NCBI RefSeq assembly: GCF_014773275.1
Contig: NZ_JACWMW010000005.1
Location: forward strand, 124,001-188,000
Length of the DNA: 64,000 nucleotides
Source of the DNA: Mucilaginibacter rigui
GTDB lineage: Bacteria > Bacteroidota > Bacteroidia > Sphingobacteriales > Sphingobacteriaceae
Direction: 5' to 3'
A model generated the notes under the pieces. The model was not told where the DNA came from, searched no databases, and saw only the letters and a list, made by a program, of their open reading frames with translations. How positions within the stretch are numbered: the stretch's first letter is position 1; every line of letters begins with the position of its first letter. This document shows positions 41,141-49,716 of the stretch, in pieces. The translations under genes were made by a program, and so were the position numbers.

Positions 41141-42332
41141 TGAATAAGCGAATTTTGAATACCTCTCCTGCTTTAAATTCATTTCGCTCTAAAGGCAGTT
41201 CCATAAAAGCATCGGTATCAGCTAAGTTAGCAAAATCACCCGATCCGTTCCCTTCAACGGGCTGTGCCGATAAAATACCTTGTTTTGTAAAGTTAAGCTT
41301 TACCTGTAAAAAGTATTTTAATGGCGGTGTAAAAATAAAATCATGGGCTAATTGGGCGTATACATGCGCCTTTGCAGGCAAGCCAAGCACAGCATCCAAC
41401 CACAATAAAAAATAACGGTGCAGGCACATAAACGTAGCAACAGGGTTACCGGGGAATGCGAATACCAGTGCACCATTATCATGCCTGCCAAACCAAAACG
41501 GTTTGCCGGGACGCTGCTGCACCTTATGGAACAGCTTTTTTACCTGAAGTTCTTCCAGCGCCTGCGGGATATAATCAAACTTACCCATGCTGATACCGCC
41601 GCTTAGCAGTATTACATCATAACTTTGCAGGCAGTTCTGCAATTGCTGTTTGGTTATTTCCGGATCATCAGGAATGTGCAGCATATCGGCATTCAGCCCA
41701 TGTTGCTTTAAAACCGCTTTTATGGTGTAATTATTCGATTTTCTTATTTGATAATCGGAGGGCGAATCGGCCACATCTACCAATTCGTCGCCTGATGATA
41801 TGATCATTACTTTTGGCCATTTTTTAACTAGCAGATGAGCTTTCCCTACCGATGCAGCTAAACTAATGATGGCAGGTGTTACGTATTGATTTGCAGCAGC
41901 TACAATATCGCCTTGTTTTTTATCTTTTCCCTTTTGGTGGATATTTTGCCCCTGTTTAATATCGGTTATAAGCAGCCTTGCAGTGCCGTTTTCTATCTCC
42001 AGGTCTTCATACCGAATAATAGTATCAACCGATGCAGATAAAGCAGCGCCGGTCATGATCTCGATGCATTCATTCGCATCGTTAATATCAATAGGTTGCT
42101 CACCTGCTGCCTGTGTTATTTTAATTTTAAATGTAGAGATACCCTGTTCAATAGCTTTATAGGCTATCGCGATGCCATCCATGATTACCCTGTTATAGGG
42201 TGGCAGGTCACGGTCGGCTTCGATAGCTTCTGCCAAAACACGGCCAGGCGCCAGTTCGAAGGGCACGGTTTCGGTACCGTAATCTTTTAACTGAGCAAGT
42301 ATTATAAGCTCGGCTTCTTCTACCGTTATCAT
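41130..42332 (-). CDS. moeA: Molybdopterin molybdotransferase (MoeA)
   Basis: The 400-residue MoeA inserts molybdate into adenylated molybdopterin. N-terminal EADRDLPPYNRVIMDGIAI, the MTGAALSASVDTIIRYED segment and the MoCF-like core SSGDELVDVADSP, SGGISMGKFDYIPQAL and FAFPGNPVATFMCLHRYF are all present. It lies 12 bases downstream of moaA and runs into the repeat-derived junction before moaC. Its final codons (KSV) are written by that repeat. Confidence 0.95.
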   Translation of the reverse strand: MITVEEAELIILAQLKDYGTETVPFELAPGRVLAEAIEADRDLPPYNRVIMDGIAIAYKAIEQGISTFKIKITQAAGEQPIDINDANECIEIMTGAALSASVDTIIRYEDLEIENGTARLLITDIKQGQNIHQKGKDKKQGDIVAAANQYVTPAIISLAASVGKAHLLVKKWPKVMIISSGDELVDVADSPSDYQIRKSNNYTIKAVLKQHGLNADMLHIPDDPEITKQQLQNCLQSYDVILLSGGISMGKFDYIPQALEELQVKKLFHKVQQRPGKPFWFGRHDNGALVFAFPGNPVATFMCLHRYFLLWLDAVLGLPAKAHVYAQLAHDFIFTPPLKYFLQVKLNFTKQGILSAQPVEGNGSGDFANLADTDAFMELPLERNEFKAGEVFKIRLFKSV

Positions 42333-42344
42333 TATTTAGTTAAT

Positions 42345-43334
42345 TTAGCCACCAATAGTAGCCATTGATTCATGAAAGTTTTGATTCTCCAGACGTTTTC
42401 GTTCTGCCTCCCAGCCGTCCTTCTCGCGTACATTAAAGGCGGCACGTAAAGTTTCTTCCAATTTAACATCGTTCATCCCCAAACGCATCAGGTCTTTTAT
42501 ATTCAGCACACCGTCATCGTAAAGACAATTTTTTAAAACACCCTGAGGTGTTATACGGATACGGTTACATGTACCGCAAAACGTACGCGAATATGCCGCT
42601 ATAATACCCACACTGCCCTTATGACCGGTGATATGGTAATTATACGAAGTTGAAAACTGAGGGTCGGGCACTTTTTGAATATCTGCGAAGCTTTGTCGGA
42701 TCTCGTCAAAGATCCTTACATAATCCCACACTATGCCACTATAACTGTGCCCCTCGCCATTAAAAGGCATTTCTTCAATAAAACGCACGCTGACCGGTAA
42801 ATCTTTGGTCAGTTGTACCAGCGGAAGTATATCCTGCGTATTTTTACCAGCCATTACCACGGTATTTATCTTAACCTCAATATCGTGCTTTAAAAGCTGC
42901 TGCATGGTTTCCATTACGCTGGCAAACTCATCGCGGCGGGTAATGGCAAAAAAGCGATTGGCATCCAAAGTATCTAAACTCAGGTTTACCGAGCGCACAC
43001 CTATCGCTTTTAGTTCGGCCACATGCGGGGCTGTTAAAACACCATTTGTGGTGAGGCTTAACTCTTTTAGCCCATCCAGTTTAGAAAGCGCTGTAAGCAG
43101 CTGCATAATGTCCTTGCGTACAAATGGCTCGCCACCGGTAATGCGGATCTTTTCGACACCCATTTTAACCAGCAAAGTACAAGCCTGCAGCATCTCCTCG
43201 TAGGTCATCAGTTCCCTGCGCGATAGCCAGTTCAATCCATCCTCGGGCATGCAATAAAAACAGCGCAGGTTGCAGCGGTCGGTAACAGCCAGCCGCAGGT
43301 AATTGATCGTTCGTCCGTGGTTATCTAAAAGCAT
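42345..43334 (-). CDS. moaA: GTP 3',8-cyclase (MoaA)
   Basis: The 329-residue radical-SAM enzyme starts molybdopterin synthesis from GTP. The N-terminal cluster ligands are Cys21, Cys25 and Cys28 in CNLRCFYC. The C-terminal cluster Cys lie in FCGTCNRIRITPQGVLKNCLYDDG. ITGGEPFVRKD and the C-terminal Gly-Gly (ATIGG) needed for activity are also there. It is the first gene of the minus-strand moaA-moeA-moaC-mobA-moeB run. Confidence 0.97.
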   Translation of the reverse strand: MLLDNHGRTINYLRLAVTDRCNLRCFYCMPEDGLNWLSRRELMTYEEMLQACTLLVKMGVEKIRITGGEPFVRKDIMQLLTALSKLDGLKELSLTTNGVLTAPHVAELKAIGVRSVNLSLDTLDANRFFAITRRDEFASVMETMQQLLKHDIEVKINTVVMAGKNTQDILPLVQLTKDLPVSVRFIEEMPFNGEGHSYSGIVWDYVRIFDEIRQSFADIQKVPDPQFSTSYNYHITGHKGSVGIIAAYSRTFCGTCNRIRITPQGVLKNCLYDDGVLNIKDLMRLGMNDVKLEETLRAAFNVREKDGWEAERKRLENQNFHESMATIGG

Positions 43335-43356
43335 TGCTACTAATTAAACGCAAAAA

Positions 43357-43380
43357 AGACGCGATGTTTCGCGTCTCTAA
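43357..43380. repeat. Half-copy of the AGACGCGA hairpin repeat
   Basis: AGACGCGA-TGTT-TCGCGTCT (43357-43376) followed by CTAA matches the right half of the element at 4812-4834 with one loop change. It sits in the 52-base gap between moaA and the aldose epimerase gene. Confidence 0.7.
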
Positions 43381-43386
43381 ACTTTA

Positions 43387-44562
43387 TTATTTTACTACCG
43401 AAAATTTATATATCGATTGTGTTTTATAGGTTTGGCCTGGCTCTAACTCTGTAGACGGGAACGTAGGCTGATTTGGTGAATCAGGGTAGTGCTGTGTTTC
43501 CAGCGCGAATGAGGTACGGAACTCATCTTTTTTGCCGCCCTTCATCACATTTTGCGCCTGCATAAAGTTACCGCTGTAAAACTGCAAAGCAGGTTCTTCG
43601 GTAAAAACTTCCATTTTTATGCCGCTTTTATCACCAATTACGGTAGCAATAGGTGTGGTGATATCATGCTTGCTCAACACAAAATTATGGTCGTAACCTT
43701 TACCATCTTTTAGCTGGATGTTATCTGTATTGATACGCGCCCCAATTTTTGTGGGTTTTGTAAAATCAAACGGTGTACCGGCTACGGCCTCTATTTTACC
43801 TGTCGGGATAAGCGTGCTATCTACCGGGGTGTAGTTATCGGCAGCTATTTGTACGGTATGGTCTAAAATAGTACCGCTGCCTTCGCCATTCAGGTTAAAA
43901 AAGGCGTGGTTGGTAAGGTTTACCACTGTGGTTTTGTCTGTAGTAGCCAGGTAGCTCACCTTCATGGCGTTATCATCGGTAATCTGGTAAGTAACTTTCA
44001 CATTCAAATTACCGGGAAAACCGCCCTCCATGTCTTTTGCAAGGTAACTTAACTCTAAAGTAGCGCTGTCTATCTGTTTGGCATCCCAAACCACTTCCTG
44101 AAAACCGGGATGCCCGGCATGCAGGGTGTTAGGCCCATTGTTGGTAACCAGTGTATATTCTTTACCGTTTATTTTGAATTTCCCTTTAGCTATACGATTG
44201 CCATAACGGCCAATGGTTGCACCATAGTATGGTTCTTTTGAGTTAATAAAACCGTCAACGCTTTCAAAACCTAAAACAACATCTGTCAACTTACCATCTT
44301 TGTTGGGCACAAGCAGGCTTACAATACGGCCACCATAATTGGTAACGGCTGCTTCTACGCCATTTTTGTTTTTAAGGATGTAAAGGTGTGTTTGTTTCCC
44401 ATTGATGGTTTTCTCGAAGGCAGATGCCGGTGGTAACTGTGGTGCGGTTGCGGTACTGTCGGTCATGGTATTAGTTTTTTTAGCTGATTGATTACAGGCA
44501 GCAACAAATATGCTTCCCGAAATTGCGAGGGCTAAAATTGGTTTTTTAAATGAGTTTAGCAT
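43387..44562 (-). CDS. Lipoprotein aldose 1-epimerase (galactose mutarotase family)
   Basis: The 391-residue protein has a lipoprotein signal with the lipobox VAAC (Cys23), then a GalM domain. Visible motifs are GATIGRYGNRIAKGKF, NTLHAGHPGFQEVVWD, NLTNHAFFNLNGEGSG with a catalytic His, and EPALQFYSGNFM with the catalytic Glu. It should interconvert anomers of a sugar in the periplasm or at the cell surface. It is the last gene of the probable operon with GH43, HAD and kinase genes (26-base gap). Confidence 0.93.
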   Translation of the reverse strand: MLNSFKKPILALAISGSIFVAACNQSAKKTNTMTDSTATAPQLPPASAFEKTINGKQTHLYILKNKNGVEAAVTNYGGRIVSLLVPNKDGKLTDVVLGFESVDGFINSKEPYYGATIGRYGNRIAKGKFKINGKEYTLVTNNGPNTLHAGHPGFQEVVWDAKQIDSATLELSYLAKDMEGGFPGNLNVKVTYQITDDNAMKVSYLATTDKTTVVNLTNHAFFNLNGEGSGTILDHTVQIAADNYTPVDSTLIPTGKIEAVAGTPFDFTKPTKIGARINTDNIQLKDGKGYDHNFVLSKHDITTPIATVIGDKSGIKMEVFTEEPALQFYSGNFMQAQNVMKGGKKDEFRTSFALETQHYPDSPNQPTFPSTELEPGQTYKTQSIYKFSVVK

Positions 44563-44588
44563 AATATTTTTATAATTATTGTAGTATT

Positions 44589-45629
44589 TTATTTGTTCTG
44601 CGATGGTATTGTTAACAAAGCACCCTCTTTAACAGGTTCGCCAAAATTTGGTGTACCATCTTTATTCCAACTGAACTTTTGCATACGGGGCGACCGGTAA
44701 CCGCCGCAACCCTGCCCCGGTTTTGAGTTGGCATGATACAAGATCCAGTCCTCCCGCCCATCGGGAGATTTAAAGAACGAATTATGGCCTGGCGCATACA
44801 CATCATTCTTAACAGATTTTTTGAAAACGGGTTTTGCCGATTTTTTCCATGAGCGAGCATCAAGCAGGTCGCTATTGGCAGATGCGGTAAGAATGCCCAA
44901 TGCATAAAAATCCGTCCAACAGCCGCTGGCGGAGTAAATAAGGAATAACTTATTACCGTGTTTTAGTATCTCGGGGCCTTCGTTTACGTTCACATGCGGC
45001 GGCTTGCTGTCCTTTCCTAAGTCGCCGTATTTTTCCCAATCGTAAAGCGGACTTGAGATCTTTGAACGTTTACCCTCAATTGTCCAGGCGTTTTTCATTT
45101 TAGCGATATAAATATCCTGCTGCCCGTTCTCGTCGCCTTCCCATCCGGCCCAGATCATGTATAACTGGCCTTTATGTTCGAAAATCGAGCCGTCTATCGC
45201 CCATTTATCACTATCATCACCTACTTTACCTTTAAAGGTCCATTCGCCGGTAAGCGGGTCGGGCGAAGCATTTTCCAGTACATATAAGCGGTGATGGTTA
45301 TTATCGCCATCATCGGCAGCAAAATACATATACCACTTATGGTTAATATAATGCAATTCGGGCGCCCAAAGCTCTTTGGAATAAAGGGTATTGGCAGGTG
45401 GGGTCCAAATGGTTTTCTTTTCGGCGGATGCCAGTTGGGCCATATTTTTGGTTTTCCAGATCACCAGATTATTCTGGGTAGAATTTGTGTAGTAGTAATA
45501 ACCGTTGTGGTAAATCACCCATGGGTCGGCCCCCGATGGCAACAGCGGATTAGTAAATGTTTTTTGCTGTGCGAAAGAGATCTGCGTACCAATAATAAAC
45601 ACCAAACAGATTAATAGTCTTTTCATCAT
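44589..45629 (-). CDS. Exported GH43 family glycosidase (arabinanase/xylosidase type)
   Basis: The 346-residue protein has a signal peptide (MMKRLLICLVFIIGTQISFAQ) and a five-bladed beta-propeller of GH43. Catalytic positions match: Asp in GADPWVIYH, Asp in IDGSIFEHKGQLY, and Glu in NEGPEILKHGNKLFLIY. APELHYINHKWYMYFA is typical. The likely substrates are alpha-L-arabinofuranosides or beta-xylosides. Its ATG follows the stop of the HAD gene with no gap, so they are co-transcribed. Confidence 0.92.
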   Translation of the reverse strand: MMKRLLICLVFIIGTQISFAQQKTFTNPLLPSGADPWVIYHNGYYYYTNSTQNNLVIWKTKNMAQLASAEKKTIWTPPANTLYSKELWAPELHYINHKWYMYFAADDGDNNHHRLYVLENASPDPLTGEWTFKGKVGDDSDKWAIDGSIFEHKGQLYMIWAGWEGDENGQQDIYIAKMKNAWTIEGKRSKISSPLYDWEKYGDLGKDSKPPHVNVNEGPEILKHGNKLFLIYSASGCWTDFYALGILTASANSDLLDARSWKKSAKPVFKKSVKNDVYAPGHNSFFKSPDGREDWILYHANSKPGQGCGGYRSPRMQKFSWNKDGTPNFGEPVKEGALLTIPSQNK

Positions 45630-46499
45630 CTATAAATTTAATGCATCGGGCCCTAAAACAGCGCTATCGCAAATATAGGTTGGCACTATGCCCGTGGCCG
45701 ATATGCGGTTCTCATAATCAGATGCCTGGGTATTCCCTGTAAGTACCAGCACAGTATCAAGGCCAAACTTGTTACCGCCAATAATATCTGTTTGCAGGGT
45801 GTCGCCTACCATTACAATTTGTTTTTTACTGATAGAGCGGTAATCGCGGATCAGATCATAAGCAAACATAAACATCTGCGAGTCGGGCTTGCCAAAACGG
45901 ATGAATTTTTTGCCTACAATGGTTTCTATCATCTGTGCTATACCGCCAATGGCAATCCCCACATCGCTTTTTGATACCGGGTATGCATAATCTGTATTAG
46001 CCACAATAGCCGGGATGGTGCGTTTACGCAGCAGGTTAACAGTTTTGTTAAGGTCTTCGCACCAGTCAAAACCCTCATCATCCATAAACACCAGCACATT
46101 CACTTTATCAATGTTAGTGCTGTTTATATCGCGTACGGGCAAAGTGTGCAAGCCTGCGCTCTCCAGGTAATGCGCCGAATCTTCGGTGCCCAGGTACGCT
46201 ACAATACCATCGTTTACCTTTAAGTCCAGGTATTCTTTGGTGAGCATACCCGATGAGATGATCCTGTCGGATGTAACAGCGTAAAGCCCTTTATCGTGGT
46301 ATGATTGTGCCAATTGGCCCGGGCTGCGAGACGCATCGTTGGTTACAATATAATATTCTTTTTTCTGCGCTTCAAGGTACTCAAAAGTACGTTCAATACC
46401 CGGTACCAAGCCGCTATGCGTTTTTAAAACGCCAAAAGCATCGAAAAAAATGATCTCGTAGCGGTCAATAATCGATTTAAAATCTTCAATGCGTTTCAT
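45630..46499 (-). CDS. HAD-IIA family hydrolase-like protein
   Basis: The 289-residue protein belongs to the HAD-IIA (NagD/PGP-like) group, hyp4-like. Motif I is FFDAFGVL: Asp20 is the nucleophile, but the second Asp of the usual DxD is Phe22. Motif III/IV is MVGDTLQTDIIGGNKFGLDTVLVLTG. The cap domain lies between. Loss of the acid/base Asp is known in the DxWGV-type subgroup, so phosphatase activity may be reduced or altered. It is 13 bases downstream of the kinase gene and abuts the GH43 gene. Confidence 0.85.
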   Translation of the reverse strand: MKRIEDFKSIIDRYEIIFFDAFGVLKTHSGLVPGIERTFEYLEAQKKEYYIVTNDASRSPGQLAQSYHDKGLYAVTSDRIISSGMLTKEYLDLKVNDGIVAYLGTEDSAHYLESAGLHTLPVRDINSTNIDKVNVLVFMDDEGFDWCEDLNKTVNLLRKRTIPAIVANTDYAYPVSKSDVGIAIGGIAQMIETIVGKKFIRFGKPDSQMFMFAYDLIRDYRSISKKQIVMVGDTLQTDIIGGNKFGLDTVLVLTGNTQASDYENRISATGIVPTYICDSAVLGPDALNL

Positions 46500-46512
46500 A
46501 TACTGGTAAATG

Positions 46513-47538
46513 TTATAATCCTAAAGCTTTAATAATCACTTCGGCATCGAAGTCCCTGTCAACCGATGGCAGGTAAATCTCTATTGCTTCAGCCTGCAGT
46601 TTTTTAGCATATTGTTCGTTAAAAAAATACTTCCCGTCCTTTATCACATAATTCAATATAAAAAAGCGGTACGCTTCTTTCAAAAACCTGATCTCATCTG
46701 CTGTGATGGGGTTAACCTCGTGATATTCTTTCAGGAAGGTGATAAACCGATCTTCCATCATAGGGCCTATCACATAACTAAAAACGGTACGGTCTCCGGC
46801 ATCAGATACCACGCGGCTAAAAAAGTAAAAGTCGAGCAGGCGGTAACTCATCCTAAACCAATCGTAATCCCATCTGGAGTACAATTCAAGTTCGGGTGTA
46901 ACAGAGAAGTTGCCGATATTCCAATCGATAAAAACCGGAATTATCTCGAACGATTTCATGTTATACCGCGACCTGTTTTTAATAAACTGCTCACAATGAT
47001 GTTTTATCAATTCGGCATTGCCAAATTTGCCAGGATTTTTCTCTAACTGGCGCTGCAGGTCGTAAATATCGGTACGTAACGTTTTAGATGATTTTGGCAA
47101 TACATTTTTAACGCGCGAACAAGCTTTATGAAACTTACCCAACTGTATACCCAGTTTTTTTATCTGATCGTTATCAAGGCGGCGGGGCAACCTGTCTAAA
47201 ATACGGGTTGGGTTGTAAAACACCACCCAGGCATCGTCTTTACCGTGTTTGTAACGATATACGTATACCCTATTGTTCTTAAGCAGTGATTTTGAAAGCA
47301 GGTTCTCGAACGGATAAAGCAGGTTATTTGATAAGGACTGGATGATACGGTGATCCTCCTTAAAATGTTCAAACTTGCCAAAAAATGAAAGTTTGGCAAT
47401 AATGATATCCTCATCATGAAACGTGATGCGATAAACGTGATTGGTAGAAACCATCGCACTGATATCTTCAATATCCCTGATGGTTTTAGAACTATCGTAG
47501 CCTTCCCAGGCCGATTTTATAATGAGATGAAAGTCCAC
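46513..47538 (-). CDS. APH-fold phosphotransferase
   Basis: The 341-residue protein has the aminoglycoside phosphotransferase/choline kinase fold. The region IIPVFIDWNIGNFSV carries the catalytic Asp and the metal-binding Asn in Brenner-like spacing, and SRWDYDWFRM corresponds to the DFG-like Asp. The N-lobe contains IIAKLSFFG with the ATP-binding Lys. The substrate is not an aminoglycoside by default; grouping with GH43 and aldose epimerase suggests a sugar or sugar-derived alcohol. It is the first gene of the run after a repeat-filled leader. Confidence 0.8.
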   Translation of the reverse strand: MDFHLIIKSAWEGYDSSKTIRDIEDISAMVSTNHVYRITFHDEDIIIAKLSFFGKFEHFKEDHRIIQSLSNNLLYPFENLLSKSLLKNNRVYVYRYKHGKDDAWVVFYNPTRILDRLPRRLDNDQIKKLGIQLGKFHKACSRVKNVLPKSSKTLRTDIYDLQRQLEKNPGKFGNAELIKHHCEQFIKNRSRYNMKSFEIIPVFIDWNIGNFSVTPELELYSRWDYDWFRMSYRLLDFYFFSRVVSDAGDRTVFSYVIGPMMEDRFITFLKEYHEVNPITADEIRFLKEAYRFFILNYVIKDGKYFFNEQYAKKLQAEAIEIYLPSVDRDFDAEVIIKALGL

Positions 47539-47575
47539 TTTAGATTGGGTTTATAATTGCATAGATAGGTTATTT

Positions 47576-47745
47576 AACCACAAAGGGCAAATTATATAGT
47601 TTAATTAACCACAGAAGGCACAGGGTTTTTCACAGTGTTCACAGAGATTCATTCATAAGCGGTAATGAGTCATATATGTTATTTCATTTTCAATCATCCA
47701 ATCTCTGCGTTTCTCTGTGGTTTCAACCTCTGTTAACTCTGTGGT
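47576..47745. repeat. Interspersed CACAGAG-type inverted repeat, copy 2
   Basis: The 170-bp block starts AACCACAAAGGGC and ends CTCTGTGGTA, with inner runs AACCACAGAAGGCACAGGG, CACAGTGTTCACAGAG and CTCTGCGTTTCTCTGTGG. It is longer and less symmetric than the copies at 5684-5781 and 49153-49240 and separates the GS-like and kinase genes. Confidence 0.75.
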
Positions 47746-47759
47746 AAAAAAACAACAAA

Positions 47760-49118
47760 CTATATCGACTCGAAATACCTCTTCAGCTCCCAATCGCTTA
47801 CGCTTTTGGCGTATTGGCGATGTTCCCACAGGCGGGTATTGGTGAAATGTTCCACAAAACCTTCTCCAAACAATTCTTTGGCAATGGCGGATTGCTGCAT
47901 AGCTGTTGCTGCATCATAAAGGCTTGCATGCAAGCTCCCGTTGCTTTTATTTTGATAGCCGTTGTCAATAGTTGGGGCTGTATCAAGTTTTAACTTATGT
48001 TTTATACCGTATAAGCCCGATGCCAGAGCCGCTGCAATGGCTAAATATGGGTTGGTATCTGAACCCGGGATGCGGGTTTCCAGCCTGGTGGCTGTTTTTG
48101 ATGTATTGATAACCCGTAATGCCGTAGTACGGTTATCTATCCCCCAGGTGATGGTGGTCGGCGCCCAGGCACCTTCAACCAGGCGTTTATAACTATTGAT
48201 GGTTGGCGCATACATAGGCAGCAAATGCGGCAGGCAATAAAGCTGGCCGGCAAGGTATTGCTTATGTAACTCGCTCATTTTGTTTACATCTTTGTCATCA
48301 TAAAATAAATTCTCTGATCGGTCTTTTGTCCACAAACTTTGGTGGATATGGCCGCTGCAACCCGGCAAATCCTGGTTCCATTTAGCCATAAAGGTTGCGG
48401 CAATACCATGCCGGTAAGCAATTTCTTTAACAGCGGTTTTAAACAATACAGCCTTATCCGCAGCATCTAACACTTCGGAGTGAGCAATGGCGGCTTCATA
48501 TACTCCGGGGCCTGTTTCGGTATGCAGGCCTTCAATCGGAATGTTAAATTCCGTTAACAGGTTAAACAGGTCATAATAGAAAGCGCTGTTTTGCGAGGTG
48601 CGCAATATCGAGTAGCCAAACATACCCGGCGATAAGGGTTCCATATTGGCAAAACCCTTTTGCTGTAGCGTTTGCGGTGTTTCATTAAAATTGAACCATT
48701 CAAATTCCTGTGCAAACTCAGCGTGATAGCCCATATCTGTACATTGTTTGGCTATTTGCTTTAACAGGCTACGCGAGCAGGCAGGTAATGCTTTATTATC
48801 CGGCCCGGTATAATCAGCTAAAAAGAACGGGATATTATCCTGCCAGGGAACGGTTCGCATGGTCGACAGATCAATATAACATTGTTTATCGGGGTAACCG
48901 GTGTGCCAACCTGTAAGCTGCACATTATCATAGGTAACATCGGTACTATCCCATCCAAAAACCACATCGCAAAAACCGATACCATTTTGCAGGCCATCCA
49001 TAAGTTTTTGAACACTTATTACCTTGCCCCGTAAAATGCCATCAATATCCGCAAAAGCAAATTTTACTTTTTGTATGCTATTTTCTTTTATATAGGTGAT
49101 AACTTGTTCCGTATTCAT
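47760..49118 (-). CDS. Glutamine synthetase family protein (gamma-glutamyl ligase)
   Basis: The protein is 452 residues from ATG 49118 (MNTEQVITYI). The frame extends upstream to 49169, but those residues are encoded by a repeat and are not credible. It has the GS N-terminal beta-grasp (ADIDGILRGKVIS) and a full catalytic barrel with EFEWFNF, HTETGPGVYEAA, SGHIHQSLW, RLVEGAWAPTTITWG and RLETRIPGSDTNPYLA. The pattern is closer to PuuA-like gamma-glutamylpolyamine synthetases than to GlnA. It probably links glutamate to an amine using ATP. A separate GSII lies 0.6 kb away, so this one is specialised. Confidence 0.9.
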   Translation of the reverse strand: MNTEQVITYIKENSIQKVKFAFADIDGILRGKVISVQKLMDGLQNGIGFCDVVFGWDSTDVTYDNVQLTGWHTGYPDKQCYIDLSTMRTVPWQDNIPFFLADYTGPDNKALPACSRSLLKQIAKQCTDMGYHAEFAQEFEWFNFNETPQTLQQKGFANMEPLSPGMFGYSILRTSQNSAFYYDLFNLLTEFNIPIEGLHTETGPGVYEAAIAHSEVLDAADKAVLFKTAVKEIAYRHGIAATFMAKWNQDLPGCSGHIHQSLWTKDRSENLFYDDKDVNKMSELHKQYLAGQLYCLPHLLPMYAPTINSYKRLVEGAWAPTTITWGIDNRTTALRVINTSKTATRLETRIPGSDTNPYLAIAAALASGLYGIKHKLKLDTAPTIDNGYQNKSNGSLHASLYDAATAMQQSAIAKELFGEGFVEHFTNTRLWEHRQYAKSVSDWELKRYFESI

Positions 49119-49152
49119 GGTATTAGTATAAAATGCCAATTTAAGATTATTT

Positions 49153-49240
49153 AACCACAGAGGGCACAAAGAAAAACCACATAATTTACAGAGGATTGAT
49201 GCTTTGTGCTTATCTGTGAAATTTTGTGCTCTCTGTGGTT
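49153..49240. repeat. Interspersed CACAGAG-type inverted repeat, copy 3
   Basis: AACCACAGAG (49153-49162) and CTCTGTGGTT (49231-49240) bound the element; the arms extend to about 18 bases with one mismatch. It lies between the divergent GS-family and gamma-glutamylcyclotransferase genes. Confidence 0.8.
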
Positions 49241-49270
49241 TAAATTTTCAAAGAGTTTTATCTTTAAAAA

Positions 49271-49687
49271 ATGATTGATTTTCTGTTCGTTTACGGTACG
49301 TTATTGCAACCCGGTAATCCATTTGCCCATTATCTCAGCCAATATTGCACCTACATATCCTCCGGAAAACTTAAGGGTTTGCTTTATGACATAGGCGAAT
49401 ATCCCGGTGCTATTTTAACCGATAATACTGACCACTATATCTACGGCAGTATATTCAAACTTCATCATCCCGAAGAGAACTTACGGGTGATTGATGATTA
49501 CGAAGGATATGGCCCTGAACAAAGCCAACCTAATTTGTATATCAGATCGGTTGCATCTATTGAAACCCATAATGGCTTTATTAACGCGTGGATCTATCTA
49601 TATAATTTACCTACCTATCGCCTGCCGCAAATAAAATCAGGCAACTACGCAGAATATATAAAGCAAAAAAAATCCCCCGGTAGTTAA
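49271..49687 (+). CDS. Gamma-glutamylcyclotransferase (AIG2-like) family protein
   Basis: The 138-residue protein has the GGCT fold: FVYGTLLQPG at the N-terminus, GLLYDIGEYPGA, and IDDYEGYGPEQSQPNLYIR with the catalytic Glu. These enzymes cyclise gamma-glutamyl groups to 5-oxoproline. Its position between two glutamine-synthetase-family genes invites a link with gamma-glutamyl amides. The terminator hairpin is formed by its last codons (PGS and stop). Confidence 0.88.
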   Translation: MIDFLFVYGTLLQPGNPFAHYLSQYCTYISSGKLKGLLYDIGEYPGAILTDNTDHYIYGSIFKLHHPEENLRVIDDYEGYGPEQSQPNLYIRSVASIETHNGFINAWIYLYNLPTYRLPQIKSGNYAEYIKQKKSPGS

Positions 49688-49700
49688 GCGGGGGATTTTT
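49668..49700. terminator. Bidirectional terminator formed by the last codons of the GGCT gene
   Basis: AAAAATCCCCCG (49668-49679) pairs perfectly with CGGGGGATTTTT (49689-49700) around a 9-base loop that contains the GGCT stop codon. T-runs flank both sides, so it can serve the convergent GSII gene as well. Confidence 0.88.
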
Positions 49701-49716
49701 CTATATGGCAGGGTTA

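Noticed and set aside
41096..41182. N-terminal extension of MoaC from ATG 41182
   Set aside because: The added residues come largely from the TTGATTnCACyGATT repeat and overlap moeA by 53 bases; MoaC proteins normally begin near FSHLD.
49119..49169. N-terminal extension of the GS-family protein
   Set aside because: The extra residues (MCPLWLNNL...) are read from the CACAGAG repeat; ATG 49118 gives the standard family start.
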